A stretch of DNA of 26,904 nucleotides, from contig JALCCG010000283.1 in the NCBI GenBank assembly GCA_023212695.1, forward strand, positions 1 through 26,904, in the 5' to 3' direction. Shown in pieces: positions 15,327 to 24,578 of this stretch. The notes under the pieces are model-generated. The model had not been told where the DNA came from. It worked only from the letters and a program-made list of their open reading frames with translations, and searched no databases. How positions within the stretch are numbered: position 1 is the first letter of the stretch; the number at the start of each line of letters is the position of its first letter. This DNA comes from Sporisorium sorghi (taxonomy: Eukaryota; Basidiomycota; Ustilaginomycetes; Ustilaginales; Ustilaginaceae). Both the position numbers and the translations under genes were made by a program.

Positions 15327-18300
15327 TCAACTGGACGAAGCAGGCGGAGGAGGGGCATTGCTGGCTCCTGCTGGACGGCCGTTTCTTCCCCCACCTCCTC
15401 CTCCTCCTCCTCGTCCGCCTCGCCCACCGCCACGACCTCCACCGCGTGCCCTCCAGTTACCCTTGGGTCCACCGCCCTTACCACCTTTGCCCGCCTCGGC
15501 TCCATCGGCAGCAGCTTCGCCCTCGACAACGCTCGCACGCGTCGCCGCAGTGCTCTTGCTACCCTTGGTGGTGCGACTGGCGTTCGTGACGCTTGTAGCC
15601 GTGGTCGTTGTGCTGGCAGCGACGCTTGGTGCAGTTCCAGCGTGCTGTTGCAGATGCGGATCCGGCGTGTGCGATCGGCTCGTCCATCGACTGCCGCCGT
15701 TGCTCGTCGGTGCGCTCATCGGCGCGCTCGAAGGCATCGAGTTGAGCCCAACGCCCTCGCCGCCCGAGAACAGGTTGCTCGACGATCCGCCGCGACTGCC
15801 TGCTGCGTAGACGCTGCTAGTCGCTCCTCCGGCCGACGCCCTACCGGGCTCTTGCAGGCTGAGCCCGCCGATGCCAAATGAAGCAGGACTGGCCGGACGC
15901 GTCGAGCCGCGGCTGCTCGACCCCCAGCCTCGCTCCTGTGCATACCCATCCAAGATATGCACGATGCCCTGGCTCATGTATTCGAACTCGCCGATCTCCT
16001 GCGCCGACAGCGACAGGTCCGTTCGGTCCCCCCACTCCTCCTCGTCCTCGTCATCCTCTCCCACTTCATCTTCATCCTCGTCCGTCCTCCTCCTCTCGCC
16101 GCCCCGACCTCCACTCTTCCTCGCCTTGCCAATCCCCTCGAACACGCGCAGCATGATCACATCCATGATCGATCGCAGCTTCTCCAGATTGTCGAGCGAC
16201 TCAATGTTGCCCGTGATCGGCAGCCAAAAGTCGCACTCGACGCCTTCGCCCAGCACACGCACCTCGGTGGCGCCGAACAGCATGAACGTCAGCGGATCCA
16301 GACGCGTACAGCCGCGCAGCATCGTCGACGCATTGTTGCCTGCGCTGCCCGAAGCATTGCGGATCTTCTCGCTGAAGGCAAAGATCTCCTTCTCGCCCAT
16401 GTTGGCCGCATCCCAGGGCTTGTGCTTGGTGAACTTGGTGTGGCAGATCGACGACGGGTGCATCAGGCACGACTTGTCCTGCGACGTCCGGTAGCTCGCC
16501 TTGCCGCTTCGGATGGCAAAGTTGGGTGGAGCCGAGACTGCCACCAGCGCAGCCAGCAGCGACGTGACGTCCGAGTTGGTATTGAATTCCGCATCCGTCT
16601 CGCGTGGTCGTCTGTAGCGCGAACACGTGTTGCTGTTGCCATTGGCGGCGAGCGACGAGCTCTGAATGACCGAAATGATGTCGGCCTTCTCCATCGACTG
16701 GAAAAGATGCTCCTTGACCTGCTGAATCTGCAAGAGCGTCAGCTTGCTGAGGAAGTTCTCCTGGCAGAAGCGATTCGCATGGAAGAAATCGCCGCGCGAT
16801 TGCAGCTCCCACCAGCGTGTATAGGCACGCAGGATGCACAGCGCATCCGATCGGAAGTCTGGCGGACACCAGCGATCCTTGACCATCTCGGCCTCTTCGC
16901 GCAGATGCATCGGCGCCATGAAGGGGTCTCTGCTGGTCAAGATGGCCGCAAGCGAAAGAACCGGGTCGAGACAGCGGAAGAAGGCGCCATACAAGCACAT
17001 CTTGCCCATGGGCGCATCGACGGGCAGCTGCAGCAGCACGCGTCCCAACGACGTGAGGTTCTTGTGCATGTCGAGTGCACCCACCATCTTGAGCTTCTCC
17101 ATGGCCGCCAGCACGCGCTCGGGCGCAGGAGGCTCGATGGCCGATGCCAGCACATCCTCCACCTCCATGCCAGGAATGTCGAGCGCCTTGATGTGCATGA
17201 CAACGTTGCTGAGGTCGGTGCGCTTCATTTCGACCGTCTGATTGACCTTGAGACGGTCGTAGCGCGCCTTGCTGAGCACACCAAAGTACTCTCCGGCACG
17301 GTGACGACCGGCACGCCCCGCACGCTGGCTCAAGTTGGAAGTACCCACCCACGCCGAGACCAGACTCGAGAGGTGGCGTTCCGGGTCGAAGCGCTTCTCC
17401 TTGACGCGACCCGTGTCGACGACGTAGACGACGTCCGGGATGGTGATCGAGGTTTCGGCAATGTTGGTAGCGAGAATGATGCGACGGATGCCCTTGCGAC
17501 GCACCGGCTCGAAGACGGCCTGCTGGTCCTGGACGGGGACGGTCGAGTGGAGAATGTGGATCTCGTACTGGTCGCGGTCATTGAAGTCGGTGCGGAGGAG
17601 CGGGTGATACTGCGTATCGGTGAGCAGCAGATTGACAGCCTTGATCTCATCCCAGCCGGGCAGGAAGACGAGCACGTGGCCATCGTCCGAGATGGACAGC
17701 ACATAGGCGATGATGAGAGCGACGAGCGGATAGGGGATCTCGAGATCGTCGACTTGGTCTGCCATGGGGTCGACAGGCTCGTTGGCGGCAGCAGCAGCTG
17801 CTGCGATGGCGCCGTTGCCAGCATGGCCTCTTCCACCGGCGCTGTTATTGTTGTTGCGCGATGCTGAGCCGCCTCGTTGGTAGATCTCCCGCTCGATATA
17901 GTCGCGGACATTCTTCTCTCCCCACACCCATCCACCCATCTGCGGGGTAAGGCGGAGCGCCTCGAGGTTGCGCACCGTCTCTTCGAGATAGTGCTTTTCG
18001 ACCGGGTAGCTTCGACCGGGGATCTCAACAACGGGAGCAGGGTTGCCGGAGGGATCGGCAAAGTAAGATTGGAAGAGGGTGGGGTTGATGGTGGCGCTCA
18101 TGAGCACCACCTTGATCTCCTTCTTGCCCAGCCTGCGACGCTCGGCCAAGAGACGCTTGATGACGACGAGCAGCAGATCGGTCTCGACGTCGCGCTCGTG
18201 CACCTCGTCGATGACGACGTGCGTGATGGAATCCAGAAAAGTGTTGGACGACTCGGCATCGCCAAGCGCCGACTGCAAGCGTCGCAAAAAGACACCGGTG

Positions 18301-19973
18301 GTGCAGAACGTGATGGAACCGTTGGGTTGGGGCGGTTTGGCCTCGAAGCGGACCTGATACCCTACAGTCTGGCCGAGCTTTTCGCCTCTCTCCTTGGCGA
18401 CGCGCTCTGCGACGCTGATGGCGGCAATACGCCTGGGCTGGGTGCAGACGATGTTGCATTTGGCGCCTTTGCCCTGCAGGATGTAGTCGTCAAAGAGGAT
18501 CTGGGGGATCTGCGTGGTCTTGCCCGAACCGGTGGCGGCCATGCAGATTGTGACCTGGTTGAGTTCGACCTTGACGAGCACGTCCGACTGCTTCTGCGAG
18601 ACGGGGAGGGCGAGTCGCTGGTTGCGCATGCTGGCCATGGCGTCGTCCGAGTAGTAGTTGCCTAGCGCGAGTTCGAGCTGTTCGCTCTTGCGTTGCAGCG
18701 AGTCTTCGGTGGCGCCAAACTGCTGGTTGAAGCGGCGTGCGCGCTGCTGACGCATTTGACGCTGCTTTGCGAGCTGATCGTTGGCGTCGTTGGAGGCGGC
18801 GTTGGGGTCCTCGCCTGCCGTGGCAACACCGATGGTGCGTGGACGTTTCGCGTAGATCTTGCTGCGGATCATGGTATCGTAAATGTTTTGGACCGAGTCG
18901 TCGAGCTCGTCGCTCATGCTGAATGTCACGTGGGGTGCCTTGTTGATCGACATGCCGGGCTTGTGAAGCAGCGAGAATGTCTTCCACAGCGACGGGTCGG
19001 TCGACTCGATGTACGACACGGATTCGAGGTAGCAGTTGGCGACGGCCTGCTTCTTGTTCTTTCCGACGGCAGCACCGATCTCGTTGCCGGCAATGAACAT
19101 GGAAGCGTGTGGCTGGCTAGCGGTTGATGACGACTTGGCGCTTCCACGCTTGGCTTTGCCTTGCTTGCCCGCAGACTGGCGGATATCAGGTTTGCCCAGG
19201 TTGAAGCGCTTGCAGTAAAAGTCGATGAATTCGCGGGCGCGCTGCACGGTGAGTTCGGTGCCGTCGCTGAGTTTGGCAACGGGACCCTGTTGCTGAGGAA
19301 CGAGCGGAGCAGGAGCTGAGGCGGCGGGCGTCTTTGTCAAGATGTCGCCGCTGTTTTGGAGGAAGAGGACGGCGTGAAGCGCAGCAACGCGTTCGGCGTC
19401 CTTGGCAGTCTTGGCATCGCCGTAGACGTGCCAGTCGTACTCGGGGTCAAATTGGAGGGTGCAGCGAAAGTTGGTATCCCTTCTGCCTTCGACCTGACCC
19501 TCTTCGACCATGTAGACGGGGTAGGTGCCTGTGCGGTGGAGGACATAGTTCTGGATGGGGTTCTTTGGGTTGTCGAGCCAGGCCTTCTTGACGAGACCGC
19601 TATCGAGGAGGCCATGGTAGTAGTCCTTGATGTTTTGGAGAGAGTGGTAAGGGAGAGGTTGTGTTGGGAGGAACTTGGTGGCCTTGGCAGGTGCCCCTGA
19701 TTTGAAGTTGGAGGTGGTTGAGGAAGATGCTGCGGTTGCGGGTTCAGATGCTGAGTTGGCCTTGGATGCTGCTGCTGCTGCTGCTGCTCCTCCTCCTCCT
19801 CCTCCTCCTCTAGAGCGAGAAGCGCCGCCGCCTTTCTTTTTGGTGTTCTGAGAGGATGAGGCTGTGCTAGTACCTCGACCCCAATTCGAGCTGCTGCTGT
19901 TGGTGTTGGCATTCGGAGTGGCCGATGCGGATGAGGAAGCACCACTTCGCCATGTCGAGGAAGTGTCGGCCAT
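15327..19973 (-). CDS. DEAH-box RNA helicase with dsRBD-like N-terminus and RGG tail
   Basis: 1548 aa from the ATG at 19973. The frame stays open to a GTG at 20039, but the ATG has an ideal context (ATC-ATGG) and is chosen. The N-terminal 100 residues are low-complexity (Gly8-Ala7 at 55-69). A dsRBD-like segment spans about 137-206 and a second substrate-binding-like segment about 250-345. The helicase core has ATGSGKT (480-486), DEVH (589-592), SAT (626-628) and QRAGRAGR (883-890). HA2/winged-helix and OB-fold regions follow (about 920-1290), then an acidic patch (DEDEDEVGEDDEDEEE), and a Gly/Arg-rich tail (about 1490-1535). This matches the DHX9/DHX36/DHX57 branch (fungal YLR419W-like), ATP-dependent RNA or RNP unwinding enzymes. 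The exact substrate is unknown. No intron is needed. It is divergent with the FAD protein gene. Confidence 0.93.
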   Translation of the reverse strand: MADTSSTWRSGASSSASATPNANTNSSSSNWGRGTSTASSSQNTKKKGGGASRSRGGGGGGGAAAAAAASKANSASEPATAASSSTTSNFKSGAPAKATKFLPTQPLPYHSLQNIKDYYHGLLDSGLVKKAWLDNPKNPIQNYVLHRTGTYPVYMVEEGQVEGRRDTNFRCTLQFDPEYDWHVYGDAKTAKDAERVAALHAVLFLQNSGDILTKTPAASAPAPLVPQQQGPVAKLSDGTELTVQRAREFIDFYCKRFNLGKPDIRQSAGKQGKAKRGSAKSSSTASQPHASMFIAGNEIGAAVGKNKKQAVANCYLESVSYIESTDPSLWKTFSLLHKPGMSINKAPHVTFSMSDELDDSVQNIYDTMIRSKIYAKRPRTIGVATAGEDPNAASNDANDQLAKQRQMRQQRARRFNQQFGATEDSLQRKSEQLELALGNYYSDDAMASMRNQRLALPVSQKQSDVLVKVELNQVTICMAATGSGKTTQIPQILFDDYILQGKGAKCNIVCTQPRRIAAISVAERVAKERGEKLGQTVGYQVRFEAKPPQPNGSITFCTTGVFLRRLQSALGDAESSNTFLDSITHVVIDEVHERDVETDLLLVVIKRLLAERRRLGKKEIKVVLMSATINPTLFQSYFADPSGNPAPVVEIPGRSYPVEKHYLEETVRNLEALRLTPQMGGWVWGEKNVRDYIEREIYQRGGSASRNNNNSAGGRGHAGNGAIAAAAAAANEPVDPMADQVDDLEIPYPLVALIIAYVLSISDDGHVLVFLPGWDEIKAVNLLLTDTQYHPLLRTDFNDRDQYEIHILHSTVPVQDQQAVFEPVRRKGIRRIILATNIAETSITIPDVVYVVDTGRVKEKRFDPERHLSSLVSAWVGTSNLSQRAGRAGRHRAGEYFGVLSKARYDRLKVNQTVEMKRTDLSNVVMHIKALDIPGMEVEDVLASAIEPPAPERVLAAMEKLKMVGALDMHKNLTSLGRVLLQLPVDAPMGKMCLYGAFFRCLDPVLSLAAILTSRDPFMAPMHLREEAEMVKDRWCPPDFRSDALCILRAYTRWWELQSRGDFFHANRFCQENFLSKLTLLQIQQVKEHLFQSMEKADIISVIQSSSLAANGNSNTCSRYRRPRETDAEFNTNSDVTSLLAALVAVSAPPNFAIRSGKASYRTSQDKSCLMHPSSICHTKFTKHKPWDAANMGEKEIFAFSEKIRNASGSAGNNASTMLRGCTRLDPLTFMLFGATEVRVLGEGVECDFWLPITGNIESLDNLEKLRSIMDVIMLRVFEGIGKARKSGGRGGERRRTDEDEDEVGEDDEDEEEWGDRTDLSLSAQEIGEFEYMSQGIVHILDGYAQERGWGSSSRGSTRPASPASFGIGGLSLQEPGRASAGGATSSVYAAGSRGGSSSNLFSGGEGVGLNSMPSSAPMSAPTSNGGSRWTSRSHTPDPHLQQHAGTAPSVAASTTTTATSVTNASRTTKGSKSTAATRASVVEGEAAADGAEAGKGGKGGGPKGNWRARGGGRGGGRGGRGGGGGGGGRNGRPAGASNAPPPPASSS

Positions 19974-20226
19974 GATCGGTGCTTGCTGACTGACTGAACA
20001 AGGTCCGCTCTGATTCGGAAGAGATTCCGATGTGAGCACTGCAGCTTTTTATCTTTGCGAGTCGACTCGAGCTATCAAGTGATTCTGCAGCACGACAAAA
20101 AGTGAGTGAAGCAGAGATGGAAGCAGTGAACGAAGAAAGTGGTGACGTGCGCAGCTGAGTTTCCAGTGACAAAAAGTCGCCCGACAAGCCAACTTTTCAC
20201 TCACTCAGCCTTTGCGCAGGAAGAAA

Positions 20227-20244
20227 GAGAGAGAGAGAGAGAGA
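20227..20244. repeat. (GA)9 dinucleotide repeat
   Basis: Nine GA units about 250 bp upstream of the helicase start, preceded by GAAA and followed by an A-rich run. The repeat reads as CT on the helicase sense strand. Confidence 0.9.
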
Positions 20245-20418
20245 AGAAAAAAAAATCCAAAAATGTCAGATCGGGAGGCGAGACCTCGAGACTGGACCCT
20301 GAACATCATCCATCACCTGAGACAGCCACTCGATCGGGCGACAGACGCGTGTTCAACTTTCTTGGCACTTTAAGAGTCGGAGGCGGCGGCAGCGGTGGCG
20401 TCTCCATTTCAAGGGTTC

Positions 20419-20420
<2 letters not shown>

Positions 20421-20448
<28 letters not shown>
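20421..20448. repeat. (CT)14 dinucleotide repeat
   Basis: Fourteen CT units, about 180 bp from the (GA)9 tract and complementary to it. They could be a nucleosome-depleting or triplex-forming promoter element, or simply a polymorphic microsatellite. Confidence 0.9.
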
Positions 20449-20452
<4 letters not shown>

Positions 20453-20888
20453 GTGCTGCTGCTTCCATGCGAAACTCATCTTGGCCTTGAAAATGAAATT
20501 TTGCCCGCTTTCTGTCAAAAGGATATCGGTCGGCCCGAGCTAAACGAGAAGCGACATTCGCCAATCGGTGACTCTACGATAGGTGACTGCGATCGTGTGC
20601 TCGGAAGCTCGTCTGGAATGAGCCGTTGATGTGATGTGATAGCGTGAAGAGAGAGAGAGAATGAGAGGCGTGCGAAAGGATCAACGCAAAAGAGCGCCTT
20701 TACTATTAAAAAATAAATAAATAAAAAAGGTGTCCGCCATCACCGCAAGTCAGCTGGTTTCGGTAGCCGCCCGATCCGTTTTCTTTTGGCGATAGACAGA
20801 CGCTCGAGGCATCTTGTCTGTCTGTCTCCTGCTCACCCTATACACACCATCTCTGTCCCCTTCCTCCTTCGATCATTCCCGCCGCCGC

Positions 20889-20896
20889 TATATAAG
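20889..20896 (+). promoter_or_regulatory. TATA box of the FAD protein gene
   Basis: TATATAAG sits in an otherwise GC-rich context 128 bp before the chosen ATG at 21025. It is the only canonical TATA box I find near a gene start in the window. Transcription would be expected to begin roughly 25-40 bp downstream, within or just after the CATAG repeat. Confidence 0.6.
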
Positions 20897-20908
20897 GAGC
20901 AGAACGCA

Positions 20909-20926
20909 ATGGCGTCCATAGCATAG
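20909..20926 (+). promoter_or_regulatory. Candidate 5-codon uORF (MASIA)
   Basis: ATG at 20909 with good -3 A context (GCAATGG) opens a five-codon frame ending at TAG 20924-20926, inside the CATAG repeat. It lies only about 13 bp past the TATA box, so it is translated only if transcription starts unusually close. Low confidence as a working uORF. Confidence 0.3.
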
Positions 20927-20936
20927 CATAGCATAG
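20917..20936. repeat. (CATAG)4 tandem pentanucleotide
   Basis: Four exact CATAG units located 21-47 bp downstream of the TATA box, exactly where transcription start is expected. They could influence start-site choice or be a simple slippage product. Confidence 0.85.
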
Positions 20937-21024
20937 CTCCTACAACGCTCTTTTAGGACTCCCCTTGCCCCCGCTGACCGGCTGGTCTTCTACCTTTCTC
21001 GCGTGGATGCCGACTTGCCCCAAC

Positions 21025-22255
21025 ATGTCGATCCCCGGCTCTTCTCCTAGAGAGGTGCGCGTCGCCATCGTAGGCTCCGGTCTGACGGGCCTCGTAGCCA
21101 CCTATCTCCTCACCGCTCCCACCTCGGACTCGCCCAATGGCGCCAAGGTCACCGTCGACATCTTTGAGCGAGCTGCGACGCTCGGAATGGACAGCGCCAG
21201 CATCTCGGTGCCTCTGCCGCCTCCCTCTCCATCATCTGCAACACCTGCAACGTCGCATCGCACCTCTTCCGCCTGCATCTCGGGCGATGATGCGTTACGA
21301 TCACGCTCCCATAAGCCTCTCAAGCTGGAGACGCAGTCCCTGGTTGACGACAACTCGACTCCACCACGCTCCATGCGCATCGACGTTCCCATGCGTGCCT
21401 TTACCGGAGGCTACTATCCGCAGCTCCTCGCGCTGTACCGTCATCTCGGCATCAGGATCAAGAAGACCAACTTCACCTACTCTTTCGCCTCGCTGCCACC
21501 ATCCGCTGCTGCAGCTACACCTTCTCCTGCCATCCTGTCGTCGCCTTCTTCCGATGCATCCTCTTCTGGCACGCGCCCATCTTCGCCACAGAGCGAGTCG
21601 ACAGCAGCAACATCCACCGCCTGGCCTCCTTCTCCCATAAACACCGACAAAGAAGCGGGAAGCGTTCAAGCTCCCTCGCCGGACATCCTCTACAATGGCG
21701 CCAATGGCGTCCGCGGAGTCAGCCTCCCTGCTGACCTGAGGAAGCCCCGTCTCTCCAGCCCGGTCCGAGTGTCCAACATCCTCGACCAGGTCAGTCGCAT
21801 TCGAGCCTACTTTGCATCGCTCGTGCTGCTCGTCGTCGGTTACGTCCAGCTGCTCGTGATTGCGCTGTGGCACCATCATCTCGGACATACCTGCGACCCG
21901 GCCCATCCTCTGCGTACGCACACGCTCTCGGACCTCGTCATCGAACCGTTTCCTGCGCGGTCGGCAGCAGTGTCGAAGGGCTTCCCGCTTAGTCTGCGAT
22001 CTCGATCCGGTCTCTTGATCGAACGCGTGGTTGAACACGCTTTGCGCCGGATGATCTGCTTGGACGAACGCTTTGCACAGCAGACGTTGACGCCGCTCTT
22101 CAGTGCCGTCATGACGTCCTCGCTCGACTCTGTGTGGGCGTGTCCCGCTTCGGAAGTGTTGGACTATGTGGCGCTGACACTGGGCAAGGACCACTTTGTC
22201 GTCAAGGACGGTGTTCGGACCGTCGTCGCTACTCTCTTGCAGCATGTCGACCAGC

Positions 22256-22295
<40 letters not shown>

Positions 22296-23334
22296 GATAT
22301 GGACGAGCGCCGAGGTGCGTCGCGTCCAATCCAAGGCGGGCAAAGCATGGATCGACGTCGTCCATCACGACCGCGAGTCAAGTCCGCAGCCCTCGACGCC
22401 AGACACGCTGCAAGACATGTCGCGACAGCCGTCGTCCACTTCGACCGATCGCACGTTCTGCAACGACCAAGACCAGCTGCAGCAGCATGGGCCTTTTGAT
22501 CATGTCATCTTTGCGACGCAGGCCAACCAGACGGCGCACTTCCTCGAGCAGTACGTCGGCTCTCTCACCGGCGGCCAAAGTGGGAAGGAGCAAGTCGAGA
22601 GGCTGGGTCGGGTGATGGATGTGCTGAATACGTTCAAATACGAGCGCAGTGTGGTGGTCAACCACACTGATCGTGCGCTGCTGCCGAGAGATCGGGCGGA
22701 TTGGAGGGACTTGAACCTTGTTTCGCCGTCGCAGGCTCGAGTTGGGGCCAAGCACTGGGCGGCGGAGAAGCGACGCAACAGCGCTGACTCCTGGACCGAT
22801 GATGACAATGTCGAAGGAGAGATGGACGGAAGTGCGTCCAACGATACGTTGTGGTCGCTGTCGTGCGCCGGTGGGACCGACAAACAAATGAAGCGCAACG
22901 GTGGGTACACCATGGCAACACACGTACTCGCGCTGCCCGCACCCGCATCGCAGTCGGATTTCATGCAGACCACCAACCCACTTGCAACGCTCAATCCCCA
23001 TCCAGCCACCGTGCTGTCCAGGTCGACGTTCGAACGGGCTGTCATCGACGTCGATGCCCACCTGGCGCGGTCGGAGCTGTTTGGTCTTTCCCACGCCACT
23101 AATACCTCGAGTCGTGTGCATGTGAAGACCGCGGGAGGAAGGGTTCTCACGCTCGGCCCACTCCAGCAAACACAGCCACAGCAGTGTGGCGAGCAAGGTG
23201 CGAACGTGTGGGTGTGTGGAAGCTGGGCTGTTGGCATTCCGCTGTTGGAAGGGTGTGTTGTGTCCGCGAGGTTGGTCGCCGAGCAGATTCTGCGGCAGGA
23301 GCGGGTCGGGCTGCCGGAGCATGCGAGATGGTGA
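21025..23334 (+). CDS. FAD/NAD(P)-binding oxidoreductase-like membrane protein
   Basis: 769 aa from the ATG at 21025. The frame is open from a TTG at 20965, and another ATG at 21007 has a poor context (TGG-ATG); 21025 has A at -3. The N-terminus is a Rossmann dinucleotide fold, VRVAIVGSGLTGLVATYLL, with GSGLTG at 17-22 and the acidic strand end DIFERA near 47-52. RIDVPMRAFTGGYYPQLLAL resembles the region after the FAD fold in amine-oxidase-like COG2907 proteins. One strongly hydrophobic helix lies at about 263-281. The C-terminus has WVCGSWAVGIPLLEGCVVSA (from about 727), like the second FAD-contact motif of this superfamily. Low-complexity inserts include Ser12 (412-423). The substrate is unknown; COG2907 relatives occur with cyclopropane-fatty-acid synthase-like genes in bacteria, but no such partner is present here. 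It converges on YHM2. Confidence 0.8.
22258..22293 (+). repeat. (AGC)12 coding for Ser12
   Basis: Twelve uninterrupted AGC codons give a serine run at residues 412-423 of the FAD protein, between two conserved parts of the enzyme. Being in frame, its length can vary without destroying the protein. It is a probable polymorphic locus. Confidence 0.9.
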
Positions 23335-23360
23335 GATTGCAAAACGCGGACTGTTGATGT

Positions 23361-23380
23361 GGAAGGGAAGGGAAGGGAAG
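23361..23380. repeat. (GGAAG)4 tandem repeat in a convergent 3' gap
   Basis: Four exact GGAAG units just after the FAD protein stop codon, in the 247-bp gap between its end and the end of YHM2. The rest of this gap shows no gene; it should contain both transcript ends. Confidence 0.85.
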
Positions 23381-23581
23381 GAATGCAACAAATGGAAACA
23401 GGATTTCTGTCGTTCGCAGTCGAGTGTGTGCTCTCAATCGTCACCGTCGTCTGCATTCACCGACACACGTTCAGAGATGGGACCCCATTCCATCAATGCT
23501 CTTTTGTGAATGACGCTCTGAAGCCGAAAGGAAGTCTGATTGAGTGAGATATGTACAACAAGATCGCTCCACGCTTCCCTC

Positions 23582-24565
23582 TCACTTGGAGCCGATGAAC
23601 TCGCGCACGTAATCAGCAAAGCTGACCATGCAGATAGTTTGCCAAATACCCAAAAACACTCTTGGCGTGACACCCCTGTACAGACCCTTGATGCCGTTCT
23701 CCTTGTAGATGTACGCAAACGTGTTTCCAATCGTCAACTTTTCGGGTCTGTTGCTACCCGGCGCAGCCTTGGCCATGGACTGCATTTCGACCCTGATGAC
23801 CTCGATGGGCTGGTTCCACGTAGCCAGGGCGCCTCCGATGGAGGAGCAGGCGATGCGCTCTGCGGCGTTGAGCTTGTCCTTCTCGCCTTTACCCGAGATG
23901 GAGCGGATGGGGGATTCGGCCAGACGCGCGAAGCCCATTCGCGATCCCCAGTTGGTGCACTGGCGCACCGCGACGGCGTTGACGCCCTTGTTGATGCCCT
24001 TGATTCCTTCGCGGCGGTAGATGTCGGCGAAGACGGCCCAGGTGGAGGGGGGTTTGATGCCCGCCTCGGCCTGCTTGTGGCGCGTGATCTCGGCGGTCTT
24101 CATGCACGTGCAGAAGCCCATGGTCGCATACGCCTGCGCGATTCCACCCGTCATCCCGCCCAACAACCCGGCGGATCCGGAAGAGAATCCAGCGTTCTTG
24201 GCGACCTTTTCGACTTCAGCTGCAGTAAAGAGCAAAACAGCTCCCTTGGTCGACGCCTCGATCCACGCCCACGGGATCAGGCCCTGGTAGAAACCCAAGA
24301 TGCCGCCGCGCGACGATACCGTTTTGAGCGCCTGCATCATCGTCTGCTGTCGGTTCGACGCCATCTGCGTCTTGATCACCTCGAGCGGCTGACCGAGTGT
24401 CGTCACCTGCAGAAAGGAAGCGCGCGAATAGAAGGCAGAGAGCGTCAGCATGCATACAGATAAGACTAGAGACAGGGTCGTGAGTTTGAAACGCACCTCG
24501 CAAATGTTCATGATGGATCCAACGGCGATGTTGGACCACGAGAAGCCCTTCTGTTGCGGCGCCAT
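23582..24565 (-). CDS. YHM2: Mitochondrial citrate/oxoglutarate carrier (two exons)
   Basis: Exons 24497-24565 and 23582-24406 give 297 aa after removal of a 90-nt intron. It is a mitochondrial carrier family protein of the inner membrane. Yhm2 exchanges citrate and oxoglutarate and supports cytosolic NADPH supply; it was also reported in nucleoids. The match is strong along the length: [10 protein letters not shown] at 24-33, [20 protein letters not shown], the substituted second-repeat motif [14 protein letters not shown] in place of P-x-D/E-x-x-K/R, and [14 protein letters not shown] in the third repeat. The first repeat keeps P30-x-E32-x-x-K35. Three ~100-residue repeats fit the family length. 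The ATG at 24565 has an ideal context (ACC-ATGG) behind an A26 leader tract. Without splicing the protein would carry 30 extra hydrophobic residues that break the first repeat. Confidence 0.94.
   Translation of the reverse strand: MAPQQKGFSWSNIAVGSIMNICEVRFKLTTLSLVLSVCMLTLSAFYSRASFLQVTTLGQPLEVIKTQMASNRQQTMMQALKTVSSRGGILGFYQGLIPWAWIEASTKGAVLLFTAAEVEKVAKNAGFSSGSAGLLGGMTGGIAQAYATMGFCTCMKTAEITRHKQAEAGIKPPSTWAVFADIYRREGIKGINKGVNAVAVRQCTNWGSRMGFARLAESPIRSISGKGEKDKLNAAERIACSSIGGALATWNQPIEVIRVEMQSMAKAAPGSNRPEKLTIGNTFAYIYKENGIKGLYRGVTPRVFLGIWQTICMVSFADYVREFIGSK
24407..24496 (-). other. YHM2: 90-nt in-frame intron of YHM2
   Basis: On the minus strand the sequence reads GAG|GTGCGT ... CTGCAG|GTGACG, with a possible branch site CTGAC about 40 nt before the acceptor. 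It is phase 0, its length is a multiple of three and it has no stop codon, so it reads through as 30 extra residues. Removing it restores [13 protein letters not shown], which agrees with fungal Yhm2 (…[12 protein letters not shown]). This is the only intron I can support within a coding region here. Confidence 0.9.
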
Positions 24566-24578
24566 GGTGGTTTCTTTG

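Larger units (their letters stand above)
19974..21024. promoter_or_regulatory. Divergent promoter between helicase and FAD protein genes
   Basis: About 1.05 kb with no convincing gene. It is unusually rich in simple repeats: (GA)9 at 20227-20244, (CT)14 at 20421-20448, another GA run near 20650 and an AAAT-type repeat at about 20704-20727. The right end carries a TATA box, a (CATAG)4 repeat and a minimal uORF in front of the FAD protein gene. The helicase promoter is presumably in the left part. GA/CT tracts in fungal promoters often exclude nucleosomes; that role is inferred here. Confidence 0.6.

Noticed and set aside
15957..17867. 636-codon open frame antisense to the helicase
   Set aside because: It lies fully opposite the conserved helicase core, has no recognisable domain and reads as His/Arg/Val/Leu-biased sequence, as expected from the complement of GC-rich codons.
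19974..20039. N-terminal extension of the helicase to GTG 20039
   Set aside because: No ATG occurs in this extension, and the ATG at 19973 has an ideal context.
20965..21024. N-terminal extension of the FAD protein from TTG 20965 or ATG 21007
   Set aside because: TTG is not a normal fungal start, and the ATG at 21007 has T at -3. The ATG at 21025 has A at -3 and sits just before the conserved Rossmann strand. The 21007 start remains possible.
21301..23391. Long minus-strand frames opposite the FAD protein gene
   Set aside because: They include a polyalanine run made by the AGC repeat and no domain; the plus-strand frame has clear FAD motifs.
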